DNA from: Ciona savignyi
Taxonomy: Eukaryota > Chordata > Ascidiacea > Phlebobranchia > Cionidae
Reading direction: 5' to 3'
Length of the DNA stretch: 64,000 nucleotides
Assembly: GCA_000149265.1 (NCBI GenBank)
Contig: CH002035.1
Coordinates: 127,475 to 191,474, forward strand
Made by a program: the position numbers and the translations under genes. Shown one piece after another: positions 35,901 to 48,060 of this stretch (the first letter of the stretch is position 1; each line of letters opens with the position of its first letter). The notes below the pieces were generated by a model, which saw only the letters and a program-made list of their open reading frames with translations, was not told the origin of the DNA and made no database searches.

Positions 35901-36195
35901 TAGGATAGGATAGGATATTCAATATCTCCGCGAATGGGAAAACCAAGGGGGTTAACACACGGACGAGTGTCTGATCACTTAGCGCCCATCGTCGGGTTAC
36001 CAGCGCTATTGCAGTGTGTTGTATATGATAGACACGTTCCTTCAATTTGGTAGAACCCATTAATCCGCTGGGTTCATGCAATGTCCGTAAAGTGCCTTGC
36101 CCAAGGATACAACCGATCTTGCTAGCGACCAGTTTCGCACCTGCAACCTTTCGATTGAAAGGGGACGCACTTAACCGCTAGACTAACTGGCCGGA
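35901..36195 (-). mobile_element. SINE family 1, copy 4
   Basis: Complete reverse copy, from a (GGATA)n tail at 35901 to the tRNA-like head ending TAACTGGCCGGAC. It lies inside the large gypsy LTR. Confidence 0.92.
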
Positions 36196-36308
36196 CAATC
36201 GTAATGTCGTATTATTTATGTATAGTAGACTAAGGCAGACAGGTCTCACTATTGGCTGTTAGAACAGGATTCTGGGACGACCCTATTCTAGGCGATAAGG
36301 CCGTAACA

Positions 36309-37823
36309 AATTGGCGATCCTGCCAGGACCCTGTAATCGCTTAGTCTGTCTTAGTTTACCCATACAGCGAGAACTCGTTTTTATAGTTTTTAACATCGAC
36401 GTTCGTTATGTCCTTTAATTTATTTTCCAGCCGGTACTTTTCCCCAACCGAGAACTTGCCGATTTTATCAGGGTGTTCAACTCTTATTGTGAGAGTATGA
36501 AAGCAACCAATGAGGTTAAGGGTCACTTATTTCTTACCTCAATACTCGAGAAATTGCGATGGCAATTTCAAGCAAAAGATACTTGTATTTAGATACCGTA
36601 TAAGACTTTGATCGAGGGTGCTCTAGGCTTGAGTGGTGGCAATGGTCATCGTGAGTGTTTGCGAGCGGAGCTAATGAGGCGTCACAAATGCCGCATTTAA
36701 GTAACCGACAATTTGTATTCACCGTGAAACACCTAGGTGATCGTGCGTTTTCTCTAGATGAGGAAGCACATCTCCGTAATAAAGGGACGTATATGGTGTT
36801 AGCGAACGTCATACGCGACCGTGACTAAGCAAAAACAATCTCGAGTAAAATTGATTTTCGCGTGATTTCTGGGAAGCTGCTCAGCTAATGTTACAAGCTG
36901 CAACATCACATTCACTGGAGGTAGCTCCTATTTCACCTCCATTTATCTCTACATCGAAATCGGAAGGATCAATAGAAAGTATCGCACACCAAAACGAATT
37001 AGTACAAGGGATACAGGCAATGAAAACGAGTATCGAAGGCCTACAACGCACATTCGTAGAATTCGGCCAGCGCGGGGCAAGGGAAACAATACCAGCCGAT
37101 ATTAGATCGACCAAGAGAATATGGCTCAACCTTTGTCGACCGTGAGTGTTTTAGTTGTGGTCAATGTGGATATATTAGGCGATTCTGCCCTAATGTCCAG
37201 CGACAAGTTGAGAGGATAAACGGGAAAGTACGTGTTTCTGCTAAGAGTACTAAACGTGAAATACATAGTCCACAATTGTGATCGAAGGAATGCTGGAGTG
37301 GAGAATAATCGAGAAACACTGTAAGCAGAATTAAAGTCCAAGCTAAGCTTGAAAAAGTAGGTTGTACTAAACCAATTGAGTTACTTCGATTTGCTAATAT
37401 CCTCGTGAATGATGTTACAATCAGCGCTTTGGTTGATACTGGTTCGACAATCACGCTGATACGCAAAGACGTGCTAGACAAAGAACATCCGGGTACACGA
37501 CTGTCGGAATTGTGTCGAAATATCCGGTTTGTTGGCGCCAACGATAAACCGGTGGGAGTATTGGGAACTACATATATTATGCTCACTGTCGGTGGATTAA
37601 ATGTTTTCATGAAAGTTGTCGTGTCCATGGATATCGCACACAGATTTATTTTGGGTTTAGAATTCATGTCGTTTTTGTTTGAGAACCAACGTTATGTGGT
37701 CTGGCGAAGCAAACATTCCAATATTGAACAAATTTTTCATTCCTGAATGTCAGGAAATATACGTTGTGGAATGTGTACTACAAGTCCCAGGTTTTACTGA
37801 ATTGATAGTGAACTGCGCAATGG
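36309..37823 (+). pseudogene. Gypsy-like gag and protease, truncated
   Basis: The primer-binding-like TTGGCGATCCTGCCAGG (36311) follows the LTR. Gag-like pieces: PVLFPNRELADFIRVFNSYC near 36430, and a zinc-knuckle relic CFSCGQCGYIRRFC near 37145 (His position is Tyr). Protease: ISALVDTGSTITLIRKDVLD at 37411-37470 with D-T-G, then FILGLEFMSFLF near 37648. A frame change follows near 37690 toward a PR-RT linker-like segment that is cut by a SINE at 37823. Reverse transcriptase and integrase are absent downstream. The element is dead. Confidence 0.75.
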
Positions 37824-38117
37824 TCCGTCCTGTTGGTCTAACGGTTAAGTGCGTTTGCCTTTCAATCGAAAGGTTGCAGGTGAGAAACTGTTCGGTTTTG
37901 TCCTTGGGCAAGGCACTTTACGAACATTGCCTGAACCCACCGGATTAAATCATGGGTTCTACCTAATTGAAGGACAACACACTATATTAGCAAATTGAAG
38001 GACAACACACTATATTAGCTCCGGTAACCCGACAGTGGGCGCGAGGTAATCTGACGATTGTGTATTAACAACCCTTTTGGTTTTCCCATTTACGGGAATA
38101 AACATGAATATCATATG
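37823..38117 (+). mobile_element. SINE family 1, copy 5
   Basis: Head GTCCGTCCTGTTGGTCTAAC, box GAAAGGTTGCAGGTGAGAAA, end AACATGAATATCATATG. It carries a 30-bp internal tandem duplication around 37965-38020 (TTGAAGGACAACACACTATA twice). It truncates the gypsy protease-RT region. Confidence 0.9.
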
Positions 38118-38328
38118 AACTAAAACTTCGGGAAAAATATTCGGTTAGTGTTTCTACGAAATACTTTCCCCAAGAATACTCCAAATTCCAAAAAAAGATT
38201 AACCAAATTAAACATTTATCCTGTGTCACCAACAAGACAGTATACTATGTACAATATTTATTTACATGCGCTCATTTAATGAATATAAAGTAATCACAAA
38301 ATATGGGCTTCTAGACATATACACTACA

Positions 38329-40042
38329 TTGAAATAATGGTGGGTACGATACATTGGAATAATGGTGGGTACTATACATTGGAATAATGGTGGGTACGAT
38401 GCATTGGAATAATGGTGGGTACGATGCATTGGAATAATGGTGGGTACGATGCATTGGAATAATGGTGGGTACGATACATTGGAATAATGGTGGGTACGAT
38501 GCATTGGAATAATGATGGGTACGATACATTCGAATAATGGTGGGTACGATGCATTGGAATAATGGTGGGTACGATACATTGGAATAATGGTGGGTACGAA
38601 GCATTGGAATAATGGTGGGTACAATACATTGGAATAATGGTGGGTACGATACATTGGAATAATGGTGGGTACGAAGCATTGGAATAATGGTGGGTACGAT
38701 ACATTGGAATAATGGTGGGTACGAAGCATTGGAATAATGGTGGGTACGATGCATTGGAATAACGGTGGGTACGTTGCATTGGAATAATGGTGGGTACGTT
38801 GCATTGGAATAATGGTGGGTACGATGCATTGGAATCATGATGGGTACGATGCATTGGAATAATGGTGGGTACGATGCATTGGAATAATGGTGGGTACGAT
38901 GCATTGGAATAATGGTGGGTACGATGCATTGGAATAATGGTGGGTACGATGCATTGGAATAACGGTGGGTACGTTGCATTGGAATAATGGTGGGTACGAT
39001 GCATTGGAATAATGATGGGTACGATGCATTGGAATAATGGTGGGTACGATGCATTGGAATAATGGTGGGTACGATGCATTGGAATAATGGTGGGTACGAT
39101 GCATTGGAATATTGGTGGGTGCAATGCATTGGAATAATGGTGGGTAAGATGCATTGGAATAATGGTGGGTACGATGCATTGGAATAATGGTGGGTACGAT
39201 GCATTGGAATAATGGTGGGTACGATGCATTGGAATATTGGTGGGTACGAAGCATTGGAATAATGGTGGATACGATGCATTGGAATATTGGTGGGTACGAT
39301 GCATTGGAATAATGGTGGGTACGATGCATTGGAATAATGGTGGGTACGAAGCATTGGAATAATGTTGGGTACGATGCATTGGAATAATGGTGGGTACGAA
39401 GCATTGGAATAATGGTGGGTACGAAGCATTGGAATAATGGTGGGTACGATGCATTGGAATAATGGTGGGTACAATACATTGGAATAATGGTGGGTACGAA
39501 GCATTGGAATAATGGTGGGTACAATACATTGGAATAATGGTGGGTACGATGCATTGGAATAATGGTGGGTACGATGAATTGGAATATTAGTGGGTACGAT
39601 GCATCAGAATAATGGTGGGTACGATGCATTGGAATAATGGTGGGTACGATGCATTGGAATATTGGTGGGTACGATGCATTGGAATAATGGTGGGTACGAT
39701 GCATTGGAATAATGGTGGGTACGATGCATTGGAATAATGGTGGGTACGATGCATTGGAATAATGGTGGGTACGGTGCATTGGAATAATGGTGGGTACGAT
39801 ACATTGGAATAATGGTGGGTGTGATGCATTGGAATATTGGTGGGTACGATGCATTGGAATAATGGTGGGTACGATGCATTGGAATATTGGTGGGTACGGT
39901 GCATTGGAATAATGGTAGGTACGATGCATTAGAATAATGGTGGGTACGATGCATTGGAATATTGGTGGGTACGATGCATTGGAATAATGGTGGGTACGAT
40001 GCATTGGAATAATGGTGGGTACGATGCATTGGAATAATGATA
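38329..40042 (-). repeat. 25-bp minisatellite
   Basis: About 68 copies of CATTGGAATAATGGTGGGTACGATG or near variants. Because 25 is not a multiple of 3 and the unit lacks stops in any minus frame, all three minus frames stay open for up to about 400 codons with a 25-residue repeat. No splice sites, start context or codon pattern support coding. It begins about 200 bp beyond the 3' end of the NLR gene. Confidence 0.95.
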
Positions 40043-40249
40043 GGTGTAAAAATGTCATATATTGTTACAATATTTTAAGTGATCTCTTATATTAGTTTGG
40101 CAACATGTAGCCAAATGCAGAGACATCCATACAATTGGTCGAAACTTTATTGGTTCTGACCATTCATATATGTTGGTAGTCTTGTTGGTGATTATGAATA
40201 TTTTTTAGGAATGTCGACGCTTTAATTTGCTCCTTTTAATCTTGTCATA

Positions 40250-40294
40250 TCAATTCATGAGGTCAGAGATGTATTCTCCTTTCAAGATGAAATC
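40250..40294 (-). CDS. NLR gene, terminal exon (exon 10)
   Basis: The acceptor GAATTACTTGCAG precedes fourteen codons, DFILKGEYISDLMN, and TGA. Phase 0 matches the previous exon. AATAAA (plus-strand TTTATT at 40146-40151) lies about 100 nt past the stop and is a likely polyadenylation signal. Short terminal exons are easily false, but site quality, phase and poly-A position agree. Confidence 0.6.
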   Translation of the reverse strand, partial: DFILKGEYISDLMN

Positions 40295-40593
40295 CTGCAA
40301 GTAATTCATGTCAATTTGTCATATTTTTACATATTTCGCGCCAAAATAACAATTAGAATGCGATCATATGCGGTCGGATATAATTGACTTAAATGGTTAA
40401 TCTAATAAATTACATAAACAATATTTTACATTTGTGATGCAATAGAACACAATGCACATTATTAACAATTCTTCATTAAATTTTTAATAAAAATTTCATT
40501 AATTTTGCAACAACTGTGAAATGTTGATCAACAGCAGGTAAGTTGTAATAAAACTAATAACAACAACAAACATCTCATCAAACTGAGGCTTAC

Positions 40594-40758
40594 CTGGGGG
40601 GAAGGGAGTTGTTTGATCGCATCTTGCATGATAAGATGACTGTTTGGTGAAAGTTTGTAATCCCACAAATCCAGTTCATATATTTTGCCAAGGCAACTTG
40701 ACAGACATTGGACAACTTCATCAGGAAGTTCATCATCACCACTCACTCCAAGTTTCAT
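40594..40758 (-). CDS. NLR gene, LRR-type exon (exon 9, type B)
   Basis: 55 codons between acceptor TGTTCTATACAG and donor CCCCAG/GTAAGC, phase 0 at both ends. The product has ELPDEVVQCLSSCL, IYELDLWDYKLSP and ends AIKQLPSPQ. It is a clear paralogue of exon 5 (45507-45665), which ends AVQRLPNPQ. The L-x-x-L-x-L spacing fits leucine-rich-repeat ligand-sensing domains of NLR proteins. Confidence 0.82.
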
Positions 40759-40812
40759 CTGTATAGAACAAGAATATCTCATGAGGTAAATACACATCTG
40801 AAGATTTTAAGA

Positions 40813-40862
40813 TAAGATATTCATGTTGTATTCCCGTGGATGGGAAACCAACATTATCACAA
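40813..40862 (-). mobile_element. SINE family 1 tail fragment
   Basis: AAGATATTCATGTTGTATTC then CCGTGGATGGGAAACCAAC matches only the tail end of the SINE, in intron 9. Confidence 0.6.
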
Positions 40863-41039
40863 AGAAAATTGGATTTTGCATGAATTGATTTGCTTTACCA
40901 GGTCTAATATCGCAGTAGTTTTAAGTGAAATTGTTAATGGTTGTTCACATTAATTGTTTCAAAACAACATGTATTTTTACGCAAATATATATAGCTTATT
41001 GTTTATCACTTATGTTATAAATATAAAATAATTGAATAA

Positions 41040-41640
41040 CATCTAATCACTGCCCTTCATGCAAACCTAAAACTACTATGAAAACAAGAAGCCATTCCCA
41101 ATTTTTAATTCCTTTTTGTAACAAATCCCTATCCCAACAATCCCTAAAATACATAGGCCCAAAGTTTTGGCAACAATTACCGAATATCATTCGTGAGATT
41201 AAATCGCATAAAAAGTTCACCAAAGCTGTCAAACAACACATCCTGGAAGACCCTCATCCGCTTCCCTAGTTTCTCTAATATTTACATCTAATAAGAACTT
41301 TTTTTAACACTCAATAATTCCCATTTGTAAGTTAAAAATTTCATTTACTCCCTAATAAACTAACATGTCACAACCAATCAGCTTTAACATAATCGAATCC
41401 TTGCTGCAATCTTTAGTATTTTTCATTTGCTAGCCATCCTTCTTTGGCTCGCTAATTCTATTTATCTATTTATTAATTATTTATTTATTTTAACATTTTG
41501 TTTTGTTTCGTTCTTTTTTGTTATTTATGGTGCACTACTGTAGTGTCCCTTTTCACACTCCTAAATAAGTATTAAATCAAATGCATTATTAATATTATCC
41601 ATTTTGTGTGTTATAATAACAATATTTAATGTAAATATGC
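41040..41640 (+). mobile_element. 5'-truncated CR1/L2-like LINE end
   Basis: An open frame to TAG at 41269 encodes KTRSHSQFLIPFCNKSLSQQ, then LKYIGPKFWQQLPNIIREIK and a K-rich end. This is the typical last part of CR1/L2-group reverse transcriptases (R-x-x-x-F-x-x-P, Y-x-G-P-x-x-W-N-x-L-P). AT-rich 3' sequence follows to about 41640. It lies in an intron of the NLR gene, opposite strand. Confidence 0.75.
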
Positions 41641-42121
41641 CCCGGTAAGTGTGCTTGAAACTAATAGTGTCATCTGACATTAGTGGAATTTCATTTTAGG
41701 GTTTTTTTCTTTTTCCACTTTGGTCCACGCTTTCGGGCCACACCTTCTCCTAAAGCCGGCTCCCCCTCAGTACTGGTCGCGCTTTACCGCACACTTTTCT
41801 TCAGGGTTTTGTATTGTTTGGTTTTAATTAAATTTGGATTGCTTAATATTTTTCTTTTTCCTAGATTTGGCGGCTGCGTCCGATATATTTATTAAATTAT
41901 ATCTTTTTTCCCTTCAATGACGTATTTTAACGACTGTTCGTTTAGCCGCCTTTTCCTCTTCCCATGTCATTATTTTATTCGCTTGCCATTTTTAAAAAGT
42001 GGGGCAAAAAATGAATAAACCAAACTTAAACATTTAACAATAAACTGAGTCATGTGGTAAACTACAAATCTTCTATAATGACTGGGTGTTTTACACGTTA
42101 ATATTAGTTTGATATATTTAC

Positions 42122-42277
42122 CTTGTTCTGTCGCTCATTGATAGCTTGGCTCAAACCTACGATCAGCTGTCCACATCTATGTAACCGAAGTTCATCCAGA
42201 GCTTCCATGTGCGGTTGCAAATATCCAACTATATTGCTCATCTCTAATTGTTTATACCAGTATCTTTTCGAAAAAAA
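42122..42277 (-). CDS. NLR gene, LRR-type exon (exon 8, type A)
   Basis: 52 codons, acceptor TTTGTTACAG and donor AACAAG/GTAAAT, phase 0. The product includes EMSNIVGYLQPHMEALDELR, LHRCGQLIVGL and ends INERQNK. It aligns with exon 4 (53 codons, ending KQRSNK), showing a duplicated A exon. Confidence 0.78.
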
Positions 42278-43389
42278 CTGTAACAAACTCCATTTGTTAT
42301 CACTTATCTGGGTTTTGTTATCACAATGGTGCATGAACTTACTACAAGTCTGTTGCGTAAACGATGTACTTATGGCTCATTACAAAGCATTTACCAACTT
42401 TTGTATAAACTTTAAACTAAAATTATGGAATGTCAAATAATTAACGACTTGGTGATAAACAATGCATTGATGTGCTGACCATTGTGTTTATCATGCAACG
42501 TCATCAGCCAGTGGTTATAAATATTGGGTTGGTACTATATTAATGGTCCATCATGGGCGTCAGAATAGAGGTGCCCAGGGTACCTTGGTCACCCCAGTCC
42601 AACCATATGGAGTGCTTATAATATCTAAAAGCACCCCATTTTTTATCAATTAGTTAAATAAATATATTCGAAACGAAAGTTTTAAGCGATGGTATTTATG
42701 TCAGTTAGAAATGCTTATCCTTTTTTTTAACTTTATTTTTAAGCAACTTTCGGCTAAGCGTGTATGTAAGGATTGTTTGTCCCTGCTCCAATTTGCTCCT
42801 CGAAAAGAGAAATACAACTTGTATCATACTATAACAACAACATTATATTATTATTAGTCCCACAAACTTTAAAGTCGTTTTCTCTGTGTGTGCGCGCTGC
42901 AGCACCCAATAAATTCGCTGTAGGAGATTTTAAAAACTATATATTTGTAATAACAACCTTTTAGATTCAAAGGTTCTACGAATATATAGACAAAATAGAA
43001 ATATTATTTTCCCCTAAAAGATGTTTACACAATGGAAGCCGTGAATATATAACTTAAACAAAGCAGCCCACTTGTGCAAGTTTTTCTGTATTTTCTGACG
43101 CCTATGTAATAGTACATGGTATTTCTATGTTGATTATGATCGCTTGACTTCTAATTGATCTCGCAATATGAGCTTACCGGGTATGTTACTTGTTCAATAC
43201 TGCATTATGACATGTAATGAGAGCTGAATTATAATAATCAAAGAAAATGTTTGACATTATGAAAATGTCACATGAGATAATATGAGATTAATCAGGATAA
43301 ATTGGGAGATTTAGAAATGAGTGCAATATCTCCACCAGGTTGGTAAACGTCTTTGTTATAATTTACAAATCAAACACAGATGTACTTAC

Positions 43390-43425
43390 TGTTGTGTTCC
43401 ATGCATTCAACGATAACCTCGTGAT
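43390..43425 (-). CDS. NLR gene, 36-nt LRR micro-exon (exon 7)
   Basis: Twelve codons, ITRLSLNAWNTT, between acceptor TAATTTCAG and donor ACA/GTAAGTA. Phase 0. The I-x-x-L-x-L-x-x-W-N core is LRR-like. Small size lowers confidence; the sites are good. Confidence 0.6.
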
Positions 43426-43641
43426 CTGAAATTAAAATTTGTGAATAATTTGATATTTAACATGTGGAACATCATTTATATTTGAGTAAAGTTAAACTTT
43501 ATTTATTAACATAAAACAAGGTATTAATTCTATTCACTTCACATATTAATGTAAAGTAATAAAATGATAATTTAACTTATAGGAAACTAATTTATGATAT
43601 TAAATAATACATGACATATTGAAAGCAACATTTTATCCCAC

Positions 43642-43773
43642 CTTCCCAGGTTCAAGTTGAAGAATTCGTTTCAGATCATCAGGTTTATCATTTGTATACA
43701 CTGCCCAAGTCTTTACATATTGAGCACAGTTCTGTTTACCCCAACCACCACAATTATCATCTACAACCAAGTC
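43642..43773 (-). CDS. NLR gene, LRR-type exon (exon 6)
   Basis: 44 codons after acceptor TATTTCCTCAG, starting DLVVDDNCGGWGKQNCAQYV and ending ILQLEPGK, donor AAG/GTGGGA (weaker than the others). Phase 0 on both sides. It would join the exon 7 LRR strand. Confidence 0.68.
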
Positions 43774-44860
43774 CTGAGGAAATATATTCAAAGTTACAAA
43801 GCAGAAATACATTGTATAGAATTGCATATATATATAGAAACACCCAATTCCAATGAATATTTAAATTGGCAATTCGATAAAATCGTTTCCAATCTTTATG
43901 TTTTTTTATTAACTTTTTTTTTTAATTTTTAAATTTAAAAGTTATTTAAATTTTTGAGTTTTATTATTGTATAACATATGTATATTTTGGAAATGTGGTA
44001 GAATGTAGCAGATTGAGGCAGTTGTGTACAAAGTTATCAGAGAACTAATTTACACAGTATACCGCACACTTAATAAATATAGACAACCGTATTTGCAATA
44101 CACAAGAATTATGTTCCTATTTAAATTTATATCTGCGCCAATATGCAATACCCAATCAGTGGTCTACAAGAGCTTTTCAATATAAATTCTTTGTCATAAT
44201 GCTACCATTGTTACAGCAAGTTATGTTATATCTGCCTCGTGTAAGATGGATACATTTTAGGCGACAATTTGTGGAAATCCCAACCCAGTGCTGTGTTACC
44301 ATGGGGATGAATATGAATTTGTTATAAATAACCCAGCAGAAAATCGCAAATCAACCTAAAATTCTATGTAAACTGACTTTAGGAACAAAATGTTATCTAA
44401 ACATGTGTAGATGTGCACCAATCTGTAGAAATTTCATTCAAAATTAATAAATGTCAGATACTGTTTTCAATATGTAAGTTATAGCATGATGTCACGATTT
44501 GATTCGAGCTCCCGTTTTCCGGGAATTTGTGGTCTTCCCAGAGTTAAAGATACAGAGGGTTCGAGACGGAAAGCAGCAATTCTGGTTTGAACAGAATTGG
44601 TTGTCCAGTGAACAGAACTAACGTAACACAATATGTTTATATCCATTTCCCAATGTAAGTCTTGGACAATTTTGTCAAGTTTTATTAGTTTGAAATTTAA
44701 TGTGTAATTCTTCATTCAGTTTTTCAGTTTGTTGTAAAATATCTTAAACAAATCACTGTGGGTTTGCCAGGATGTGGAAACTATTTATCTCGTAGTTAGG
44801 TTGCTGTAAGCCTAAAAAACAAAATAGCCACCAAAAATAAAATGGTGGGTGATCTATTCT

Positions 44861-44974
44861 AGGACTTCTTAAACTTTAAAGTTAGCGATCAATTTCAATT
44901 TATTATTTTTTTCTGAAAATCTTTTTTACGTTTAAAATTCAAATTGCATCACCCACAGTTTAGGAAGCCATGAT
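44861..44974. mobile_element. Possible tiny hAT-like MITE
   Basis: TAGGACTTCTTAAACT at the left and ATCACCCACAGTTTAGGAAGCCATG at the right are near-inverted, with outer GGTGGGTGAT also inverted. No clean 8-bp duplication could be fixed. Weak call. Confidence 0.25.
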
Positions 44975-45028
44975 TCAGGCGGTTTAGTGACTTATCTGTA
45001 TGATGTCCAGTGAATTAATAGGAGATTT

Positions 45029-45285
45029 TATTCATGTTATCCCTGAGAATGGGAAAATACAAGGGAAATTACCGCGCGCCAATTGTTGTGTTATCGGAAA
45101 TGTTAAAGTGTGTTATGTCTAAATGAGACGTTAATTCAATTTGGTTGAACACAATAATCCACTGAGTTCACATGATGTATGCAATGTGATGGTCAAAATA
45201 AAAAAAAAAAACAATAAGTAGTGACCAATTTTGAACCTTTCACCATTCAGCCGAAACGCGACGCAATAAATGACCAAGATATTCC
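45029..45285 (-). mobile_element. SINE family 1, copy 6 (old)
   Basis: A diverged reverse copy: ATTCATGTTATCCCTGAGAA, TCCACTGAGTTCACATGATG and a CACCATTCAGCCGAAACGCG head. An A-rich run has expanded within it. In intron 5 of the NLR gene. Confidence 0.7.
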
Positions 45286-45506
45286 ACCGAAATAAGTATT
45301 TCCATTTAAAAAAGATGTAAAAATAATGTTTAATAATTTCGAATTGATTCTTAGCATCATTAAACTTAGATCAGTGGTTTAGACGGTTGGCTTAGAGATG
45401 GTATACAGAGATATTAGACGAATGGTTATCGGTAGTAATCGGCTGTTAGCAATAAGTCAGTTGAAAGATATTTCATCTAAAATTAAAGATATTTCAGCTA
45501 ACTTAC

Positions 45507-45665
45507 TTGAGGGTTGGGAAGTCGTTGAACAGCTTTATGTAAAATGATGCGACTTTGTACGGATATCTTCCGCTCATCAATATGTAATGTGCTGATGTTG
45601 CGCAGACAATCGCCCAAAGCCTTCGCTCCATCTTCATCGAAGTCAGAAATTATATCTAAGTCAAT
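45507..45665 (-). CDS. NLR gene, LRR-type exon (exon 5, type B)
   Basis: 53 codons between acceptor GTTTGTTTCGCAG and donor CCTCAA/GTAAGT, phase 0. Begins IDLDIISDFDEDGAKALGDC, continues LRNISTLHIDERKIS, ends AVQRLPNPQ. Paralogous to exon 9. LRR-type. Confidence 0.85.
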
Positions 45666-45899
45666 CTGCGAAACAAACCATGTAAACCTTATATACAGAC
45701 CATTTCCATGCAGCAGCTATAAAACAAATAAAGTCTCATTATGACAACTGTGGTATAACAGGTAATACCATATCCATTAGGTCAACCTATAGCTCAACTA
45801 AGAAGTATGCTTCGATATTTCTCTCAAATTATCTAAGACTTGTACATGCCTATAGTAAATACTTTAGTGTGAATCAGACATTTTTCACAGTGTATTAAA

Positions 45900-45998
45900 C
45901 AGGGTCAATGAAATAGCGGAATTAGCTCTGGGCACTGGAGTAATGAGATACTATGGTCTAAATTCCTGGCCCTGGAGCTGCCGTGGACCCGCCACACA
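45900..45998 (-). repeat. Dispersed repeat, shared with 61365-61445
   Basis: GGTCTAAATTCCTGGCCCTG then GAGCTGCCGTGGACCCGCC here corresponds to GGACTAATGCCTGGTCCCGG, AGCCACCGAGGACCCGACC at 61410. Both are preceded by CGGA..TAGCTC.GGGC. An unnamed, possibly SINE-like family. The orientation is nominal. Confidence 0.5.
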
Positions 45999-46384
45999 CT
46001 AATGAAAAAAAATGGTCGATAAATAAAGTTTGCCTCTGGTTGTTACACTATGGTGGAGACAACTCAAATAGGATTGATTTTCCACATGAATTGGTTCTAT
46101 ATCAGTGCTTCGCATTTTTGTCCCCGAAGCACATTTAGAAATAAATTGATATTGTAGGTAAATATCAAACACAGTATCATTTATTAAATGCGAAAATTGC
46201 GCTTGTTTTGATAACCACAATCACTGAGTGTTTGGCTCAGTCTTCGAAATAGCAAAAGTTCATTCAGACATGACGGAAACTTTCGATTATTAAGTCAGAA
46301 AATATCAATCATTTGATATTATATTATTAAGTATAATTAGTATATATAAAGAAGAATAATAAAGTTTAACCTAGATGATGGGGG

Positions 46385-47285
46385 AGAAACTTCAATATAT
46401 GTATATGCACTCGAAACTTCAATATATGTATATGCACTAGAAACTTCAATATATGTATATGCACTAGAAACTTCAATATATGTATATGCACTACAAACTT
46501 CAATATATGTATATGTACTAGAAACTTCAATATATGTATATGCACTAGAAACTTCAATATATGTATATGCACTACAAACTTCAATATATGTATATGCACT
46601 AGAAACTTCAATATTATGTATATGCACTAGAAACTTCAATATATGTATATGCACTAGAAACTTCAATATATGTATATGCACTAGAAACTTCAATATATGT
46701 ATATGCACTAGAAACTTCAATATATGTATATGCAATAGAAACTTCAATATATGTATATGCACTAGAAACTTCAATATATGTATATGCACTAGAAACTTCA
46801 ATGTTTGTATATGTACTAAAAACTATAATATATGTATATGCACTAAAAACTTCAATATATGTATATGCACTAGAAACTTCAATATATGTATATGCACTAA
46901 AAACTATAATATATGTATATGCACTAAAAACTTCAATATATGTATATGCACTAGAAACTTCAACTATATGTATATAGCACTGGAAACTTCAATATATGTA
47001 TATGCACTAGAAACTTCAATATATGTATATGTACTAGAAACTTCAATATATGTATATGCACTAGAAACTTCAATGTATGTATATGCACTAAAAACTTCAA
47101 TATATGTATATGTACTAGAAACTTCAATATATGAATATGCACTAGAAACTTCAATGTATGTATATGCACTAAAAACTTCAATATATGTATATGTACTAGA
47201 AACTTCAATATATGTATATGCACTAGAAACTTCAATGTATGTATATGCACTAGAAACTTCAATATATGCATATGCACTAGAAAAT
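46385..47285 (-). repeat. 27-bp minisatellite
   Basis: About 33 copies of GAAACTTCAATATATGTATA then TGCACTA. The unit is nine codons long, so frames on both strands stay open with nine-residue repeats (for example KFLVHIHIL on minus). One unit carries a 1-bp insertion (near 46612) that switches the open frame, and nothing suggests selection for coding. Lies in the 8.4-kb intron of the NLR gene. Confidence 0.95.
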
Positions 47286-47960
47286 ACCGAGCAAGATATT
47301 CCTTATAATAAACGTATTCACTTGATTAGCTTGAAAATAAATTGATGCAAAGCATATGGAAAGGAAAACTACCAGTTTCATAAACACCAGCAATTATGGG
47401 CTTTATTGTGTTATCATCTTTATCAGATACGACTAGGGACCAGGGTTGCCAGACGCAAAGTATGCTTTACGGCCAAACTGTTTTTGCTTTACGGCCAATT
47501 TATATCAAGTGCAAAATAAACCATTTAATTTAGCCAATTGGGCTATTTATCTCTTTATTTGTTGACAATTGTAAAATTTTAATTTCCTCCAGATTTGTCG
47601 AACCCGTTCATACACTATATAGCAGTGTTTCTCAAACTGTGTGCCGCGGCACACTAGTGTGCCGTCTGAGGTTCTTAGGTGTGCCGCGAAACTTTTTGGA
47701 ATTTTGCAAAATTATGTAGGAAACCTATTTGTGTTACGAGTGGGCAAATTGGGCATACGCGTCTTTAATGCACACACATGTATATTTAGTTTAGTAGCAA
47801 GTAGAGTAAACAGTATTGCTTTGGGTAGCGATGGATTAAGGATGATTGTCAAGTCATAAGCACAATTCATTGTTCAGTGTGGTGTATTAATGTAATTTTA
47901 ACACATGCATCACATTTTGTCTTGCACGCTGAGTTAAGCAGCACGAAAACTACTAGGGAT

Positions 47961-48060
47961 NNNNNNNNNNNNNNNNNNNNNNNNNNNNNNNNNNNNNNNN
48001 NNNNNNNNNNNNNNNNNNNNNNNNNNNNNNNNNNNNNNNNNNNNNNNNNNNNNNNNNNNN
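47961..48060. other. Assembly gap (100 N)
   Basis: Placeholder gap inside the inner hAT element, just before a SINE with an odd tail. Confidence 1.

Larger units (their letters stand above)
34678..36308 (+). mobile_element. Large LTR of the gypsy-like element, expanded
   Basis: Starts TGTAATGG after a polypurine tract and ends CCGTAACA just before TTGGCGATCCTGCCAGGACC, a typical gypsy primer-binding position. At 1.63 kb it is long because it contains a 19-bp minisatellite (about 790 bp) and a SINE (295 bp). Without these it would be about 550 bp. Boundaries are inferred from flanking signals because no second copy is in the window. Confidence 0.6.

Noticed and set aside
38262..40058. Overlapping minus-strand open frames of up to 407 codons with a 25-residue repeat
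   Set aside because: They are a by-product of a 25-bp minisatellite without stops. All three frames are equally open and no splice or start signals favour one.
44479..44715. 78-codon minus-strand frame as an LRR exon in intron 5
   Set aside because: Some leucine spacing, but no acceptor and donor in phase 0 could be found.
46337..47345. Nine-residue-repeat proteins on both strands (KFLVHIHIL, ETSIYVYAL)
   Set aside because: The 27-bp unit is a multiple of three, so openness is automatic. A 1-bp insertion changes the frame within the array without consequence.
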